NCBI RefSeq assembly: GCF_002007215.1
Contig: NZ_MUHX01000003.1
Coordinates: 62,001-126,000 of the forward strand
Source: Pyramidobacter sp. C12-8
Lineage (GTDB): Bacteria > Synergistota > Synergistia > Synergistales > Dethiosulfovibrionaceae
Reading direction: 5' to 3'
Length of the DNA: 64,000 bases
Shown here: piece by piece, positions 25,723-35,554 of the stretch
How positions within the stretch are numbered: the stretch's first letter is position 1
Layout: each line of letters starts with the position of its first letter
Notes under the pieces: generated by a model
The model's input: only the letters and a program-made list of their open reading frames with translations
The model's database searches: none
What the model was told of the DNA's origin: nothing
Program-made: the position numbers and the translations under genes

Positions 25723-26004
25723 GCGAAGCGTGACGAACTTCGCCGGTGCGGATGCTCCCGATCATGCAGACAAAACCGTTTTCTTGAAGAGGCCTCGACC
25801 GGCGCCCTCGAACGAGCCCCTCGGGCCGACGCTTTGATTGTGCCCGAACGGGAGCGTTTGAGCGTTCCCAAACACGCGGAGTCATTTTCTATAAAATAAT
25901 TATATCATAAGTGAGTATATTCGTGGCCGGGAAACGGCGAGCCGAATAATAAAAGTATAAAATCGCAGCGAAGGTATCGCATGACGGCAGCTGAACGCTC
26001 TAGA

Positions 26005-26037
26005 CTCTGCATTTATTGCTGGAATGGAAGAGAATGA
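26005..26037 (+). pseudogene. Diverged purF tail remnant, copy C
   Basis: Encodes LCIYCWNGRE-stop, one residue different from the purF terminus, but at DNA level most third bases differ (TAT/TAC, AAT/AAC, GGA/GGC, AGA/AGG). It is therefore not a recent copy of the local gene. A terminator hairpin follows directly. Confidence 0.7.
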
Positions 26038-26047
26038 AAAACACGAC

Positions 26048-26094
26048 GGCGGCAGCCCCTTTCCCCGCGATGGGAAGGGGGCTGCCGCCATTTT
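26048..26094 (+). terminator. Terminator following purF tail copy C
   Basis: 18-bp arms 26048-26065 and 26072-26089 (one G-T pair), six-base loop, then ATTTT. It begins 11 bases after the copy-C stop codon. Confidence 0.75.
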
Positions 26095-26292
26095 GCTGTA
26101 CCGACTGGGCGCGGACAAGGGAAACACGCCGGCCGTTTTGCAGGCATGTCCGTTCGGAAAAAACAAAAAGACATGCTTGCATAATGATCGTTTCATCGTG
26201 CCGATGGCGGAAAAGCCCGCCCTGAAATAAGAGCTGTACAGTACGGAACGGATTTTGCGCGCGGTTTTGAGCGATAGGTAAGGGAAGATGTA

Positions 26293-26379
26293 ATGAAAAC
26301 AATTAGATATCTTTACGCGGGGGGGGGGTATGATAAGCTCACATTAATTGTCCAATTACAATTCGAATACATTGGTTGA
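26293..26379 (+). other. Short ORF or leader peptide containing a G10 tract
   Basis: ATG 26293 with GGGAAG upstream encodes 28 residues (MKTIRYLYAGGGYDKL...), reading through ten consecutive Gs at 26319-26328. Changes in tract length would shift the frame and end the peptide at another point. The tract also sits just before TATGAT, so it could instead alter a promoter. The remaining sequence to the adhesin start shows nothing definite. Confidence 0.35.
26319..26328 (+). repeat. Homopolymeric G10 tract upstream of adhesin
   Basis: Ten Gs in a row, unique in the window. Such tracts vary in length by slipped-strand mispairing in many surface-antigen genes. Confidence 0.8.
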
Positions 26380-26558
26380 ATTGATCCATTCCATCGCAGT
26401 GTGGATGAAATCTTTTATTTATCCCTGCGACGACAGGAACTTCAGGTATTCGAGGCGCGTCGTCGGAAGGAAAACAGACATTCCCGTTTTCCCCCGTCGG
26501 GGGACGCCTCTTGGGTGCGGCGTTCTTGATTCGTAAATATTCGAAAGGAGAATATCAC

Positions 26559-29500
26559 ATGGAAGAGCAAAGAAGGTTCTATTGGAAACGCGGCGCATCG
26601 GTTGCCGGCGCGTCGCTACTGGCGGCTGCGTGCTTGGGGCTGACGACGTTCCCGGGTACGGCCCTCGCTGCCCTGCAGAGCTGGGACGCTCAGATCGGCG
26701 GGGTCACGGTGAAGACTGTCGATGAAACCGATAACGTCTTGAACTTCAAGGCGGGCGAGATATCCAACATCGTTTTGACGAACAAGGGAGGCGCCATCGA
26801 TATCGCCACCAGCCGTAACGTGCAGTTCAACAGAGTCGGCATCGGCACGGGAACGGTCCTCGAAAACGGCGGGGCGATTATCGGCAACGTCAGCATCAAT
26901 AACCCCGAAGTCAGCTTGGGCACCGTGAACGGCCTGATCAACATCACACTCGACCCCGGCTGGGGCGAGGGCAACAGGCGCTTCCAGGCCGCCACCGAGG
27001 GACAGCTCAGAGAGATAGCCAACGCGGACATGTACTTCCACGTCAACCCCGGCGCGGCGGTCGATCCCGTCACCACCAACAAGGGCCCCATGACGGCCAC
27101 GGCGGGAGCCGGAGGTCAAAATTCTCTGGCGGCGGGCGCCAACGCCACGACAGCCAAAACGGCGGCAAACTCCGTAGCCGTGGGCTACAAGGCGACGGTC
27201 AACGGGAGCAACTCCGTCGCCGTAGGAACTAACAACACCACGAGCTTTGGAACGACGACGATCGTCGGCAGCAACTCTTCGGCGACTGGGACTCTCTCCG
27301 GCGCCGGCAGCGTCGCCATGATGGGCTATCAGAACATACTGAAGGACGCCTCCCGCGTCGTCATGCTGGGCAGCCAGAACAAATTGACCGGCAACGCGGC
27401 GAAGAACGAGGCCAACAAGAGCGTGCTCATCGGCGCGGACAACCAGGTCAACCAGAACGCCGGTAACACGATCCAGTACTTCAAGCATACCACGCTGATC
27501 GGCACGGAGAACAAGAACGTCGAAAATCCGGAAAATTCGATCATCCTGGGCAACCGCAATACCGTGAGGGGGACCGGGACCGAAAGTGTCCTGTTCAGAA
27601 CGCGGTCGACTCTGTCGGACACCATCGTCATCGGCGAGAGCAACTCCGCGATCGACACCCGCGTAGTCGGCGTTATGGGCGGCCTCAACGAAGCCTCAAG
27701 CAGCTACTGGTCCTCGGTCAACGGCGTTCAGAACAAACTGATAAACAGCAGCGCGTCGAACATCATCGGCATCAGAAACGTCATATCCATGGACGTCGCG
27801 CCGACGACGAACTTCTTCACGGGCGCGCCCAGCAGATACGTGCAGAACAACGTGATCGGCGTCGACAACAGCATTCTGAACGCGTCAGAGCAGAACAGCG
27901 TCATCGGCTCCGGGAACACTCTCTCCGGGACCAGCACGCAGAACTTCGTCGCCGGCTTCGGCAACACGCTGGGCGCGGACATTGCCGGCAGCCAGATCCT
28001 CTCCAGCGGCGGCACGGTGGCAGCTGGCGTCACCGACGGCGTGCTGATCGGCCGTGGTGGCAGCCTGACGGTGTCGGGCGGCGTGGCCCTCGGCAGCGGC
28101 TCCGTAGCCTCTGTCGACAAGGGCGCCGTCGGCTACGATCCGTCGACCGGCGCGGCTTCCACGGATACGTCGGCAACCTGGAAATCCACGGCAGCCGCCG
28201 TCTCCATAGGTTCTGCCGCCGGTACGGCGGGAGCGGTCACCCGCCAGATCGTCAACGTCGCCGCCGGTACGGACGACACCGACGCCGTCAACGTCGCGCA
28301 ACTGAAGAAAGTGGCAACCGGCGCGGCAGCCGGCTCCACCTACACCATCGGCGCCGACCCGGCCGGCGCGGCTGCGGGCATCGTGCTCGACAGCTCGAAC
28401 AAACGCCTCGACATCGTTCCCGACGGCAGCATCATCACCACCGCCGTGGTCGGACGCACCGTCAAGATCGGCGTGGATATGGATCAACTTTCCGGACAGC
28501 TGGATTTCTCTTCCAGATTCACTATCAGCGACAACGCGGCGACACCGGGAACGCATACCGTCGAACTCGGCAAGAACAAAAATCCCGAAATCAAGTTCGT
28601 CGGCGCCAACGGCGTCATTACCACCGTCGCGGGCGGCGTCGTCACGATCGGCCTCGATCCCGACGCGGGGCAGGGCGGCAAATGGAACCTTCAGACCAAT
28701 GGAGGACCATCGATCGTCGTCGCCAAGAACGATACCGTCCAGTTCAAGAACGGCAGCAACATTGAAATCACCCGCGACGAAAGAGACGTGACCGTGCGCG
28801 TCGTCGACGCGCCCACCTTCGCCGGCAAAGTCACCGCCAAAGGCTTCGACGCGACCGGCAGCAAGATCGTCAACGTCGCCAAGGGAGACGTCACTCAGAC
28901 CAGCGCCGACGCGGTCAACGGCTCGCAGCTCTGGGGCGTCTCGTCGAGCGTCTCCAATCACTTCGGCGGCGGCTCCACCGTCAACAACGACGGTTCCGTC
29001 TCCGCCCCCACCTACGTCATCCGCGGCGGCACGTACCATAACGTCGGCGACGCCCTCAGCGCCGTCGACACACAGTTCAACAACATCTACAACAACTTCG
29101 GTAACGTCTACAACCAGATGGGCGAACTGAGAAGCGAAATCAAGAGCACCGGAGCGCTCGGATCTGCCCTCGCCGGGTTGAAACCGATGCAGTACGACCC
29201 CGTCGAACCCAGCCAGATCATGGCCGGCTTCGGAGCGTACAGAGGCGAGTACGCGCTGGCCCTCGGCTTCGCGCACTATCTGAAAGAAGACTTCATGGTC
29301 CACGCCGGAGTGTCCGTCACGCACCACGGCGAGTCGATGGCCAACGCCGGCCTGACGTGGAAGATCGGTCGCAAGGAAGACAAAGACCAGATCCCCGAAC
29401 GCTACCGCTCCGGCCCGATCAGCAGCGTCTACGTGATGCAGAAGGAGAACGCCGAGCTGCAGGTCCAGGTGGCCTCGCTCAAGCACAAGCTCGCCGAGAG

Positions 29501-29591
29501 CCAGGCCGACCAGGCGCGCGAGATCGCCGAACTGAAGGCGGATATGGAAGACATGAGACGCCTGCTGCGCGCCTCCGGCAAGCTCAAGTAA
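26559..29591 (+). CDS. YadA-like trimeric autotransporter adhesin
   Basis: A 1010-residue surface protein. Signal peptide about 1-38 (hydrophobic [27 protein letters not shown]). The passenger has head repeats of the left-handed YadA type ([20 protein letters not shown] spaced about 14 residues), a neck [23 protein letters not shown] near 568-590, a second neck [17 protein letters not shown], and the YadA anchor near 860-938 ending [11 protein letters not shown]. Unusually, about 70 residues follow the membrane anchor, ending in a Lys/Glu/Leu coiled coil. The start ATG 26559 has AAAGGAG; earlier in-frame codons lack one. It likely mediates adhesion; expression may vary through the G10 tract upstream. 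Confidence 0.9.
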   Translation: MEEQRRFYWKRGASVAGASLLAAACLGLTTFPGTALAALQSWDAQIGGVTVKTVDETDNVLNFKAGEISNIVLTNKGGAIDIATSRNVQFNRVGIGTGTVLENGGAIIGNVSINNPEVSLGTVNGLINITLDPGWGEGNRRFQAATEGQLREIANADMYFHVNPGAAVDPVTTNKGPMTATAGAGGQNSLAAGANATTAKTAANSVAVGYKATVNGSNSVAVGTNNTTSFGTTTIVGSNSSATGTLSGAGSVAMMGYQNILKDASRVVMLGSQNKLTGNAAKNEANKSVLIGADNQVNQNAGNTIQYFKHTTLIGTENKNVENPENSIILGNRNTVRGTGTESVLFRTRSTLSDTIVIGESNSAIDTRVVGVMGGLNEASSSYWSSVNGVQNKLINSSASNIIGIRNVISMDVAPTTNFFTGAPSRYVQNNVIGVDNSILNASEQNSVIGSGNTLSGTSTQNFVAGFGNTLGADIAGSQILSSGGTVAAGVTDGVLIGRGGSLTVSGGVALGSGSVASVDKGAVGYDPSTGAASTDTSATWKSTAAAVSIGSAAGTAGAVTRQIVNVAAGTDDTDAVNVAQLKKVATGAAAGSTYTIGADPAGAAAGIVLDSSNKRLDIVPDGSIITTAVVGRTVKIGVDMDQLSGQLDFSSRFTISDNAATPGTHTVELGKNKNPEIKFVGANGVITTVAGGVVTIGLDPDAGQGGKWNLQTNGGPSIVVAKNDTVQFKNGSNIEITRDERDVTVRVVDAPTFAGKVTAKGFDATGSKIVNVAKGDVTQTSADAVNGSQLWGVSSSVSNHFGGGSTVNNDGSVSAPTYVIRGGTYHNVGDALSAVDTQFNNIYNNFGNVYNQMGELRSEIKSTGALGSALAGLKPMQYDPVEPSQIMAGFGAYRGEYALALGFAHYLKEDFMVHAGVSVTHHGESMANAGLTWKIGRKEDKDQIPERYRSGPISSVYVMQKENAELQVQVASLKHKLAESQADQAREIAELKADMEDMRRLLRASGKLK

Positions 29592-29616
29592 CGCCGGTTT
29601 TCGACGGGACGGAAAA

Positions 29617-29685
29617 CGGCGAAGAAACGCGAAGGGCCCCCGATCGTAGATCGTACGATCGGGGGCCCTTCGCGTTTCTTCGCCG
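29617..29685. terminator. Bidirectional terminator between adhesin and recA
   Basis: 32-bp perfect arms (29617-29648 and 29654-29685) with loop GATCG. Converging genes end on both sides, 26 and 23 bp away. Confidence 0.85.
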
Positions 29686-29707
29686 CGCTTTCGGAGAAAA
29701 CGCCGCG

Positions 29708-30868
29708 TTACTTTTTGCTCTCCTTCTCCGCTTCGGCCTGCATGGACTCGTCGGAGATGTCCAGATCGATCACTTCTTCGTCGATGTCCACGCCGTGGCC
29801 GCTGTCCACGGAATCTTCGTCGTCGCTTTTTTCCGGCGCCGTGTAGAAGCCAAGCCCTTCGGCGGCCTGATCGAGCACCGTCTTGCGGATCTCGGCCAGC
29901 ATCTCGGGATTTTTGTCGAGGAACTCGGCCAGGCGGTCCTTGCCCTGGGCGAGCGTCTCGCCCTTGTAGGTGAGCCACGAGCCCTTACGCTTGACCACGT
30001 TGGCGTCGATGGCCATATCGACGATGGACATGGTGAGGGGGATGCCCTTGCCGTAGATCAGCGAGCAGTGGGCGCTGCGGAACGGCGGCGCCTGCTTGTT
30101 CTTGACCACCTTGATGTAGAGTTCGTGGCCGATCACGTCGTCGCCCTTGGAGATCTGCTTGCCGCGGCGCACTTCGATGCGTACCGAAGTGTAGAACTTG
30201 AGGGCGCGGCCGCCCGTCGTCGTCTCCGTAGGGCCTTTGGAGTAGCCCGTGGGGATCGTGGCGCGCAGCTGGTTGATGAACACGACGACGCAGTTGCTGC
30301 GGGCGATCGAGGCGGTGAGCCGGCGCAGTCCGTAGGACATCAGGCGCGCCTGCAGGCCCACCTGGCTCTCGCCGATCGTGCCGTCGATCTCCGCCTGCGG
30401 CGTCAGCGCCGCCACCGAGTCGACGACGACGATATCCACGGCGCCGCTGCGCACGAGCGTCTCGAGGATGAAAAGCGCCTGTTCGCCGCTGTCAGGCTGC
30501 GACAGGTAGAGCGATTCGATCTGCACGCCCAGCGCCGCCGCGAGGCGCGGGTCGAGCGCGTGTTCGGCGTCGATGAAGGCCGCTACGCCGCCGGCCTTCT
30601 GCGCTTCGGCGATGGCGTGCAGCGCCAGCGTGGTCTTGCCGCTGCCCTCCGGTCCGAAGATCTCGACGATGCGGCCGCGGGGAAGGCCGCCGATGCCGAG
30701 CGCCACGTCCAGCGGCAGGATGCCCGTGGGGATCACTTCCACGTTCGCCGTGTTGCGCTCGCCGAGGCGCATGATCGAACCGTCGCCGAACTTGCTGCGG
30801 ATGTCGTCGAGCGCCTGCTCGAGAATGTCCTCGCGCGTCAGTTTTTTGCCCTTTTTTGTTTCAGCCAA
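29708..30868 (-). CDS. recA: RecA recombinase
   Basis: A 386-residue RecA: Walker A GPEGSGKT at 72-79, [20 protein letters not shown] (Walker B), the DNA-binding loop [29 protein letters not shown], and a long acidic C-terminal tail. RecA forms filaments on single-stranded DNA, pairs homologous strands and triggers LexA-type cleavage. Start codon is TTG at 30868, preceded by GAGGAG; the N-terminus [20 protein letters not shown] fits the family. It is the last gene of a long minus-strand operon starting near 38.7 kb. No LexA-type operator is visible upstream. Confidence 0.97.
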   Translation of the reverse strand: MAETKKGKKLTREDILEQALDDIRSKFGDGSIMRLGERNTANVEVIPTGILPLDVALGIGGLPRGRIVEIFGPEGSGKTTLALHAIAEAQKAGGVAAFIDAEHALDPRLAAALGVQIESLYLSQPDSGEQALFILETLVRSGAVDIVVVDSVAALTPQAEIDGTIGESQVGLQARLMSYGLRRLTASIARSNCVVVFINQLRATIPTGYSKGPTETTTGGRALKFYTSVRIEVRRGKQISKGDDVIGHELYIKVVKNKQAPPFRSAHCSLIYGKGIPLTMSIVDMAIDANVVKRKGSWLTYKGETLAQGKDRLAEFLDKNPEMLAEIRKTVLDQAAEGLGFYTAPEKSDDEDSVDSGHGVDIDEEVIDLDISDESMQAEAEKESKK

Positions 30869-30904
30869 GGGAAACTCCTCCAGTCTCTGTGGTTTTGTCG
30901 AAAT

Positions 30905-31489
30905 CTATGCTCCGTCCGCCGCCGTTCCCAAACGGCAGACCGTCAACGGTTCGTAGCGCGGCCCCGCGGACGTCAGGCGGCTGCGCATGAAGATCGCGCG
31001 ATCGGCCGTCCAACCGCGCCCGGCAAGCTTCCATGGACGCAGAGCGTCCAGCGCCGCCGGGTCGAACCTGCGCGAAGCGTCCATACGGGCCAGCGTCAGA
31101 TGGGGCGAAAACTTTCTGCCGTCGGGCGGCAGCCCGGCTTCGCGGCAGGCGCCTTCGATCAGAGCGTTCAGCCGTTCGAGCGTTGCCGTGTCGCCGCCCA
31201 GCCCGGCCCAAAGCACGCGCGGCGGCCGGCCGAAGGTGCCCGTTTCCCGCAAAGTCAGCGTCGGCGGTGCGGCCCGACGTTCCGACAGCAGATCTTTCAC
31301 GCACTCGCCAAGAGCCCGTGCCGCGGCTTGCGGAATTTCGCCGCAGAAACGCAGCGTCACGTGCAGACCGGCCTCCGCCGCCCAGCGGACGCCCGAAACT
31401 GCGGCGCGATTTGCGGCGATCCAGGCAGCGATCTCTTTTTTCAGCTCGGGCGCGAGCGGCAGGCAAAAGAAGCAGCGCACGCGCTCCAT
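30905..31489 (-). CDS. thpR: RNA 2',3'-cyclic phosphodiesterase (ThpR/LigT)
   Basis: A 194-residue protein of the 2H phosphoesterase superfamily with the two signature tetrapeptides HVTL and HLTL, spaced about 85 residues apart. It opens 2',3'-cyclic phosphates on RNA ends and can show 2'-5' ligase activity in vitro. ATG 31489 overlaps the cinA stop (ATGA). The usual neighbours cinA and recA support the call; in many bacteria this trio is adjacent. Confidence 0.9.
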   Translation of the reverse strand: MERVRCFFCLPLAPELKKEIAAWIAANRAAVSGVRWAAEAGLHVTLRFCGEIPQAAARALGECVKDLLSERRAAPPTLTLRETGTFGRPPRVLWAGLGGDTATLERLNALIEGACREAGLPPDGRKFSPHLTLARMDASRRFDPAALDALRPWKLAGRGWTADRAIFMRSRLTSAGPRYEPLTVCRLGTAADGA

Positions 31490-31986
31490 CACTCCGCCTC
31501 CGTCAGCGCCTCGATCAGCATCGAGAGGGCGTGAACCGCCGTCTGCGCGCGCACCGCGGCGCGGCCGCCGGCGAAATGGCGCACGTGGGCTTCGACTCCG
31601 CCGGGGCCATACAGGCCGAACCACACGGTGCCGATGGGCTTTTCCGCGCTGCCGCCGTCGGGGCCGGCCACTCCGGTCACGGACACGGTCCAGTCGGCGC
31701 CGAGCGCTTTCGCCGCGCCCCGCGCCATGAAACGCGCGCACTCGCCGCTCACCGCCCCGGCCGTGCTCAGGATCTCCTCCGGCACGCCCAGCAGCTTCGT
31801 TTTCACCGCGTTGGCGTAACTGACGACGCCACCGAGAAAGTACTCGCTGCTGCCCGGCACCGCTGTGATCGCGCCGGCGATCAGGCCGCCCGTGCAGGAT
31901 TCCGCCGTGCCGACGGTGACGCGCCGCGCCAGCGCCAGTTCTTTGAGTTTCAGCGCCAGCGCCGCGATGTTTTCTTCCTGCGTCAT
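31489..31986 (-). CDS. pncC: CinA C-terminal-type nicotinamide-nucleotide amidase
   Basis: A 165-residue stand-alone CinA-C domain: RVTVGTAESCTGGLIAGAITAVPGSSEYFLGGVVSYANAVKTKLLGV and VSVTGVAGPDGGSAEKPIGTVWFG. It deamidates nicotinamide mononucleotide for NAD recycling. The N-terminal MoCF-like half of full CinA is absent, which is common. It is one gene in the recA operon. Confidence 0.92.
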   Translation of the reverse strand: MTQEENIAALALKLKELALARRVTVGTAESCTGGLIAGAITAVPGSSEYFLGGVVSYANAVKTKLLGVPEEILSTAGAVSGECARFMARGAAKALGADWTVSVTGVAGPDGGSAEKPIGTVWFGLYGPGGVEAHVRHFAGGRAAVRAQTAVHALSMLIEALTEAE

Positions 31987-32017
31987 GACGGACCTCCTTC
32001 GAAAATCGCCGCGTTTC

Positions 32018-32507
<490 letters not shown>

Positions 32508-32515
<8 letters not shown>

Positions 32516-33812
32516 GGATCGCCACTCCCGACAAATCATATTCCGACGAAGCGGTGATCTTCACCGCGATCACGTCGCCCGGCCGGGCGCGCTCCGCTCC
32601 CGTCACCGTGACGACGCCGTCGATCTCGGGCGCGTCGCGGAAGGAGCGGCCGACGCGCTCGCCCGTCTCCTCGTCGACCTCGTCGATCAGCACGTTCAGC
32701 TCATGCCCGACGAAATGCGCCTGCCGCGTCAGCGAGACCTGCTGCTGCAGTTCCATCAGTTCGTTGTAGCGCGCCGTCTTCTCCGCCTCGGGGATCTGGT
32801 CGGGAAACGCCGCCGCCGGCGTGCCGTCCTCGGGCGAATAGACGAACGCGCCAAGGCGGTCGAAGCCGATCTCCTCGACGAAGTCGAGCAGCTTGTCGAA
32901 CTGCGCCCGCGTCTCGCCGGGGAATCCCACCATCAGCGTGGTGCGGAAGGCGAAATCGGGATCGATCTCGCGCCCGCGCCGGAACAGCTCGCGGATGTGG
33001 CGCTCCACCGGCGGGCGGTTCATGCGCCGCAGCACGCCGTCGTCGACGTGCTGGATGGGGATGTCGAGCCACGGCAAAATCACGGGGCTGGCGGCGACGC
33101 GTTCGAGAAAGGCCGTGTCGACCAGAGAGGGATGCAGATAGAACAGACGCAGCCAGACGCCGCGCGGCAGCTCCTTCTCCAGCTCGTCGAGCAGGAACGG
33201 CAGCGAGGGACGGCCGAACAGGTCGGCGCCGTAGATGCTCAGCTCCTGGCCGACGAGGCACAGCTCCTTCGCGCCTTCATCGACGAGGCGGCGCGCTTCG
33301 CCGACGATCTGCGCTACCGGCACGCTGCGCAGGCGGCCGCGGATGCCGGGGATGGCGCAGTAGGAACAATGGCTGTTGCAGCCTTCGCTGATTTTCAGAT
33401 AGCGCGTCCAGGGCGTGCCCGACAGATCGGCGCGCAGGCAGCCGGACGCCGCCGCGGCCGGAACGTCGCGCCCCATCTCGCGGAGCAGCGCGCCCCAGTC
33501 CTCGGACTTCGCCCAGAAGTCGACCGTCGGGAACTCGGCCTTGAGTTCGTCGCCGTAACGGTTCAGCATGCAGCCGACGACGGCGATCCGGCTGACGACG
33601 CCCTCTTTTTTCAGCCGTTCCAGATCGAGGATGACCTGAATGCCCTCTTCCACGGCCGCCTGCAGAAAGCCGCAGGTGTTGACGAGCGCGACGTCGGCTT
33701 CCTCGGCGCGGCTGACGAGGCGGAATCCCGCCGCCTCGAGAACGCCGCCGAGGTGTTCGCTGTCGACGGCGTTCTTCGGGCAGCCGAGGCTGACGATGTA
33801 GAGGTTCTTCAC
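32508..33812 (-). CDS. rimO: Ribosomal protein S12 methylthiotransferase RimO
   Basis: A 434-residue radical SAM methylthiotransferase. N-terminal cluster cysteines are Cys11, Cys47 and Cys81; the radical SAM motif GCNSHCSYC uses Cys145, Cys149 and Cys152. The C-terminal TRAM-like domain (about 370-434) binds the substrate. It adds a methylthio group to an aspartate of S12. The motif IPGIRGRLRS favours RimO over MiaB. Start GTG at 33812. Part of the recA operon, directly after the RodZ-like gene. Confidence 0.92.
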
Positions 33813-33816
33813 AGGG

Positions 33817-34815
33817 TTATCTTCTCACTTTCAGGCTCGAGCCGTCGGGACGGTATTCGAGGCGCTGCACGCCGCCGCCGGGAGAACTGAAATCCGTCCC
33901 GTTCGTGGAGACCTGCACGTTCTGTCCGGCGCCGAAACGGACGGACAGCGTCCTGTCCAGCGGGAAGGTCTGTTCAAAACCTTCGCGCACCGTGGTCACA
34001 AGCAGGTCTTTGTCTCCCTCTCTGACGCGCAGCCAGCAGTCGCCGCTGGCGCGGATCGTCAGCGCGGCCTTGGCGGCGGCTTCGCCCGTTTTCTCCGGCA
34101 TGACGGCCGGTTTCTCCGCAGGGACGAGGGGAGGCTCGGCGTCCGGCTCCGCGCCGGCGTTTTCTGCCTGTCGGCGAGCCTGCATTTCGCGTTGCACCGC
34201 CGCTTCTTCGGCTTTCCGCATTTCGTCGTGGCGCGCCTGTTCCGCTTCGCGGCTCTTCATCTCGTCATAGGCCTGTTCCCGCTGCAGCTTGGAAACTTCG
34301 CCGCGGAGGCGGTCCCAGTTGAACCACAGTCCGCCAAGCGCTCCTACGATGAGCAGAACCAACAGAATCACGCCGTTGCGGCGCGTCGAGCTGTGCCGGA
34401 AGCCGCGGGCCGGCAGCCCCATGTTCGCGGCGCCGGCCCGCACCGAGGAAGGCGGCATCATGGAATGCCGTCTCCCCGCGCTTTCTGACCGGTCGGCGGA
34501 TTCCGACGCGCCCTGGGCCGGCCCGAAAGTGTCGATCGTCAACTGCTGGCGGTATTCGTTCCACAGCTCGGGAGCGCCGAGCAGCGTCGTGCAGGTGCGC
34601 ACGAAACCGCGGGCGTACACCAGCGCTTTGAAGCGGGCGAAATTCCCCGCCTCGATGTCCTCGAGAAAGTTCTTCCGGATGCAGGTCGCCGCCGAGATGT
34701 CGTCGAGCGTCAGATTTTTGCTTTCGCGCAGGCGCTGCAGCTCGGCTCCCAGTTCCTGAAGCGAACGGGGTTCATCCTTCCTGCGCTCGCTCGTAGGGGT
34801 GTTCGCGTCTTTCAT
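33817..34815 (-). CDS. rodZ: RodZ-like helix-turn-helix membrane protein
   Basis: A 332-residue protein with an N-terminal HTH_25 domain (about 18-90: LGAELQRLRESKNLTLDDISAATCIRKNFLEDIEAGNF), a single transmembrane helix (147-165), a charged coiled-coil segment (168-215), and a C-terminal DUF4115-type beta domain (about 252-332) beginning ALTIRASGDCWLRVREGDKDLL. This is the RodZ layout, which links MreB to the membrane in cell-shape control. The coiled coil after the membrane helix is longer than usual. ATG 34815 follows AGGAGGAA. Confidence 0.88.
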   Translation of the reverse strand: MKDANTPTSERRKDEPRSLQELGAELQRLRESKNLTLDDISAATCIRKNFLEDIEAGNFARFKALVYARGFVRTCTTLLGAPELWNEYRQQLTIDTFGPAQGASESADRSESAGRRHSMMPPSSVRAGAANMGLPARGFRHSSTRRNGVILLVLLIVGALGGLWFNWDRLRGEVSKLQREQAYDEMKSREAEQARHDEMRKAEEAAVQREMQARRQAENAGAEPDAEPPLVPAEKPAVMPEKTGEAAAKAALTIRASGDCWLRVREGDKDLLVTTVREGFEQTFPLDRTLSVRFGAGQNVQVSTNGTDFSSPGGGVQRLEYRPDGSSLKVRR

Positions 34816-34870
34816 CGTGGTTCCTCCTTAAAAATACATGAAACACCGCTCGCGCACGCGGGCGCTTCCG

Positions 34871-35554
34871 CTATTCTCCATCCGCCAACGCACGCATTTT
34901 CGCGACGGTCGCCGCCGGGTCGGGCGTGCCGAAAACGGCGCTGCCCATCACGGCCACGTCGACGCCGCAGCGGCGCACCTGCGCGACGTTGGGCGCGCCG
35001 ACGCCGCCGTCCATCTCGATCAGGAACTTCAGGCCGCGGGCTTCGCGCAGCTGACACAGCGTCACGGCCTTCTCCGTCACCTCGGGGATGAAGGACTGGC
35101 CGCCGAAACCGGGATCGACCGACATCAGCAGCACCACGTCGGCGATGTTCAGCACGGGCTTGATCAGTTCCACGGGCGTGGCGGGATTGAGCGCCACGCC
35201 GGAACGGACGCCGGCGGCGCGGATCTTCGAAAGGGCTCGGTGCAGGTGGCGGCACGCTTCCTGATGAACGACAAGGTAATCGGGGCGGGATTCGAGGAAC
35301 ATGTCGAGAAAATCCTCGCCGGGCTCGACCATCAGGTGAACGTCGATGACGGCGTCGGGATAGCGGCGGCGCAGCGCCTTGACGATCGCCGGACCGTAGG
35401 AGAGGTTGGGGACGAAATGACCGTCCATGACGTCCACGTGCAGCCAGTCGAAATCGCCTTTCAACGCGTCGACGGAGGCGCCGACCGCCAGAGGATCGGC
35501 GGAAAGGATCGAGGGCGCGATCAGAAACGGTTTCAATTGTAACGATCCTGCCAT
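34871..35554 (-). CDS. rpe: Ribulose-phosphate 3-epimerase
   Basis: A 227-residue TIM-barrel enzyme converting ribulose 5-phosphate and xylulose 5-phosphate. Diagnostic segments: APSILSAD, LHVDVMDGHFVPNLSYGP (metal His and Asp), DVHLMV, LLMSVDPGFGGQSFIPE, and EMDGGV. ATG 35554 with GGGAGG upstream overlaps the preceding PASTA gene. It belongs to the same operon, a recurring rsmB-PASTA-rpe order in anaerobes. Confidence 0.95.
   Translation of the reverse strand: MAGSLQLKPFLIAPSILSADPLAVGASVDALKGDFDWLHVDVMDGHFVPNLSYGPAIVKALRRRYPDAVIDVHLMVEPGEDFLDMFLESRPDYLVVHQEACRHLHRALSKIRAAGVRSGVALNPATPVELIKPVLNIADVVLLMSVDPGFGGQSFIPEVTEKAVTLCQLREARGLKFLIEMDGGVGAPNVAQVRRCGVDVAVMGSAVFGTPDPAATVAKMRALADGE

Noticed and set aside
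29357-31534. 725-residue plus-strand open frame across the adhesin end and recA
   Set aside because: It lies antisense to recA and thpR, crosses a strong terminator and has no domain signature.
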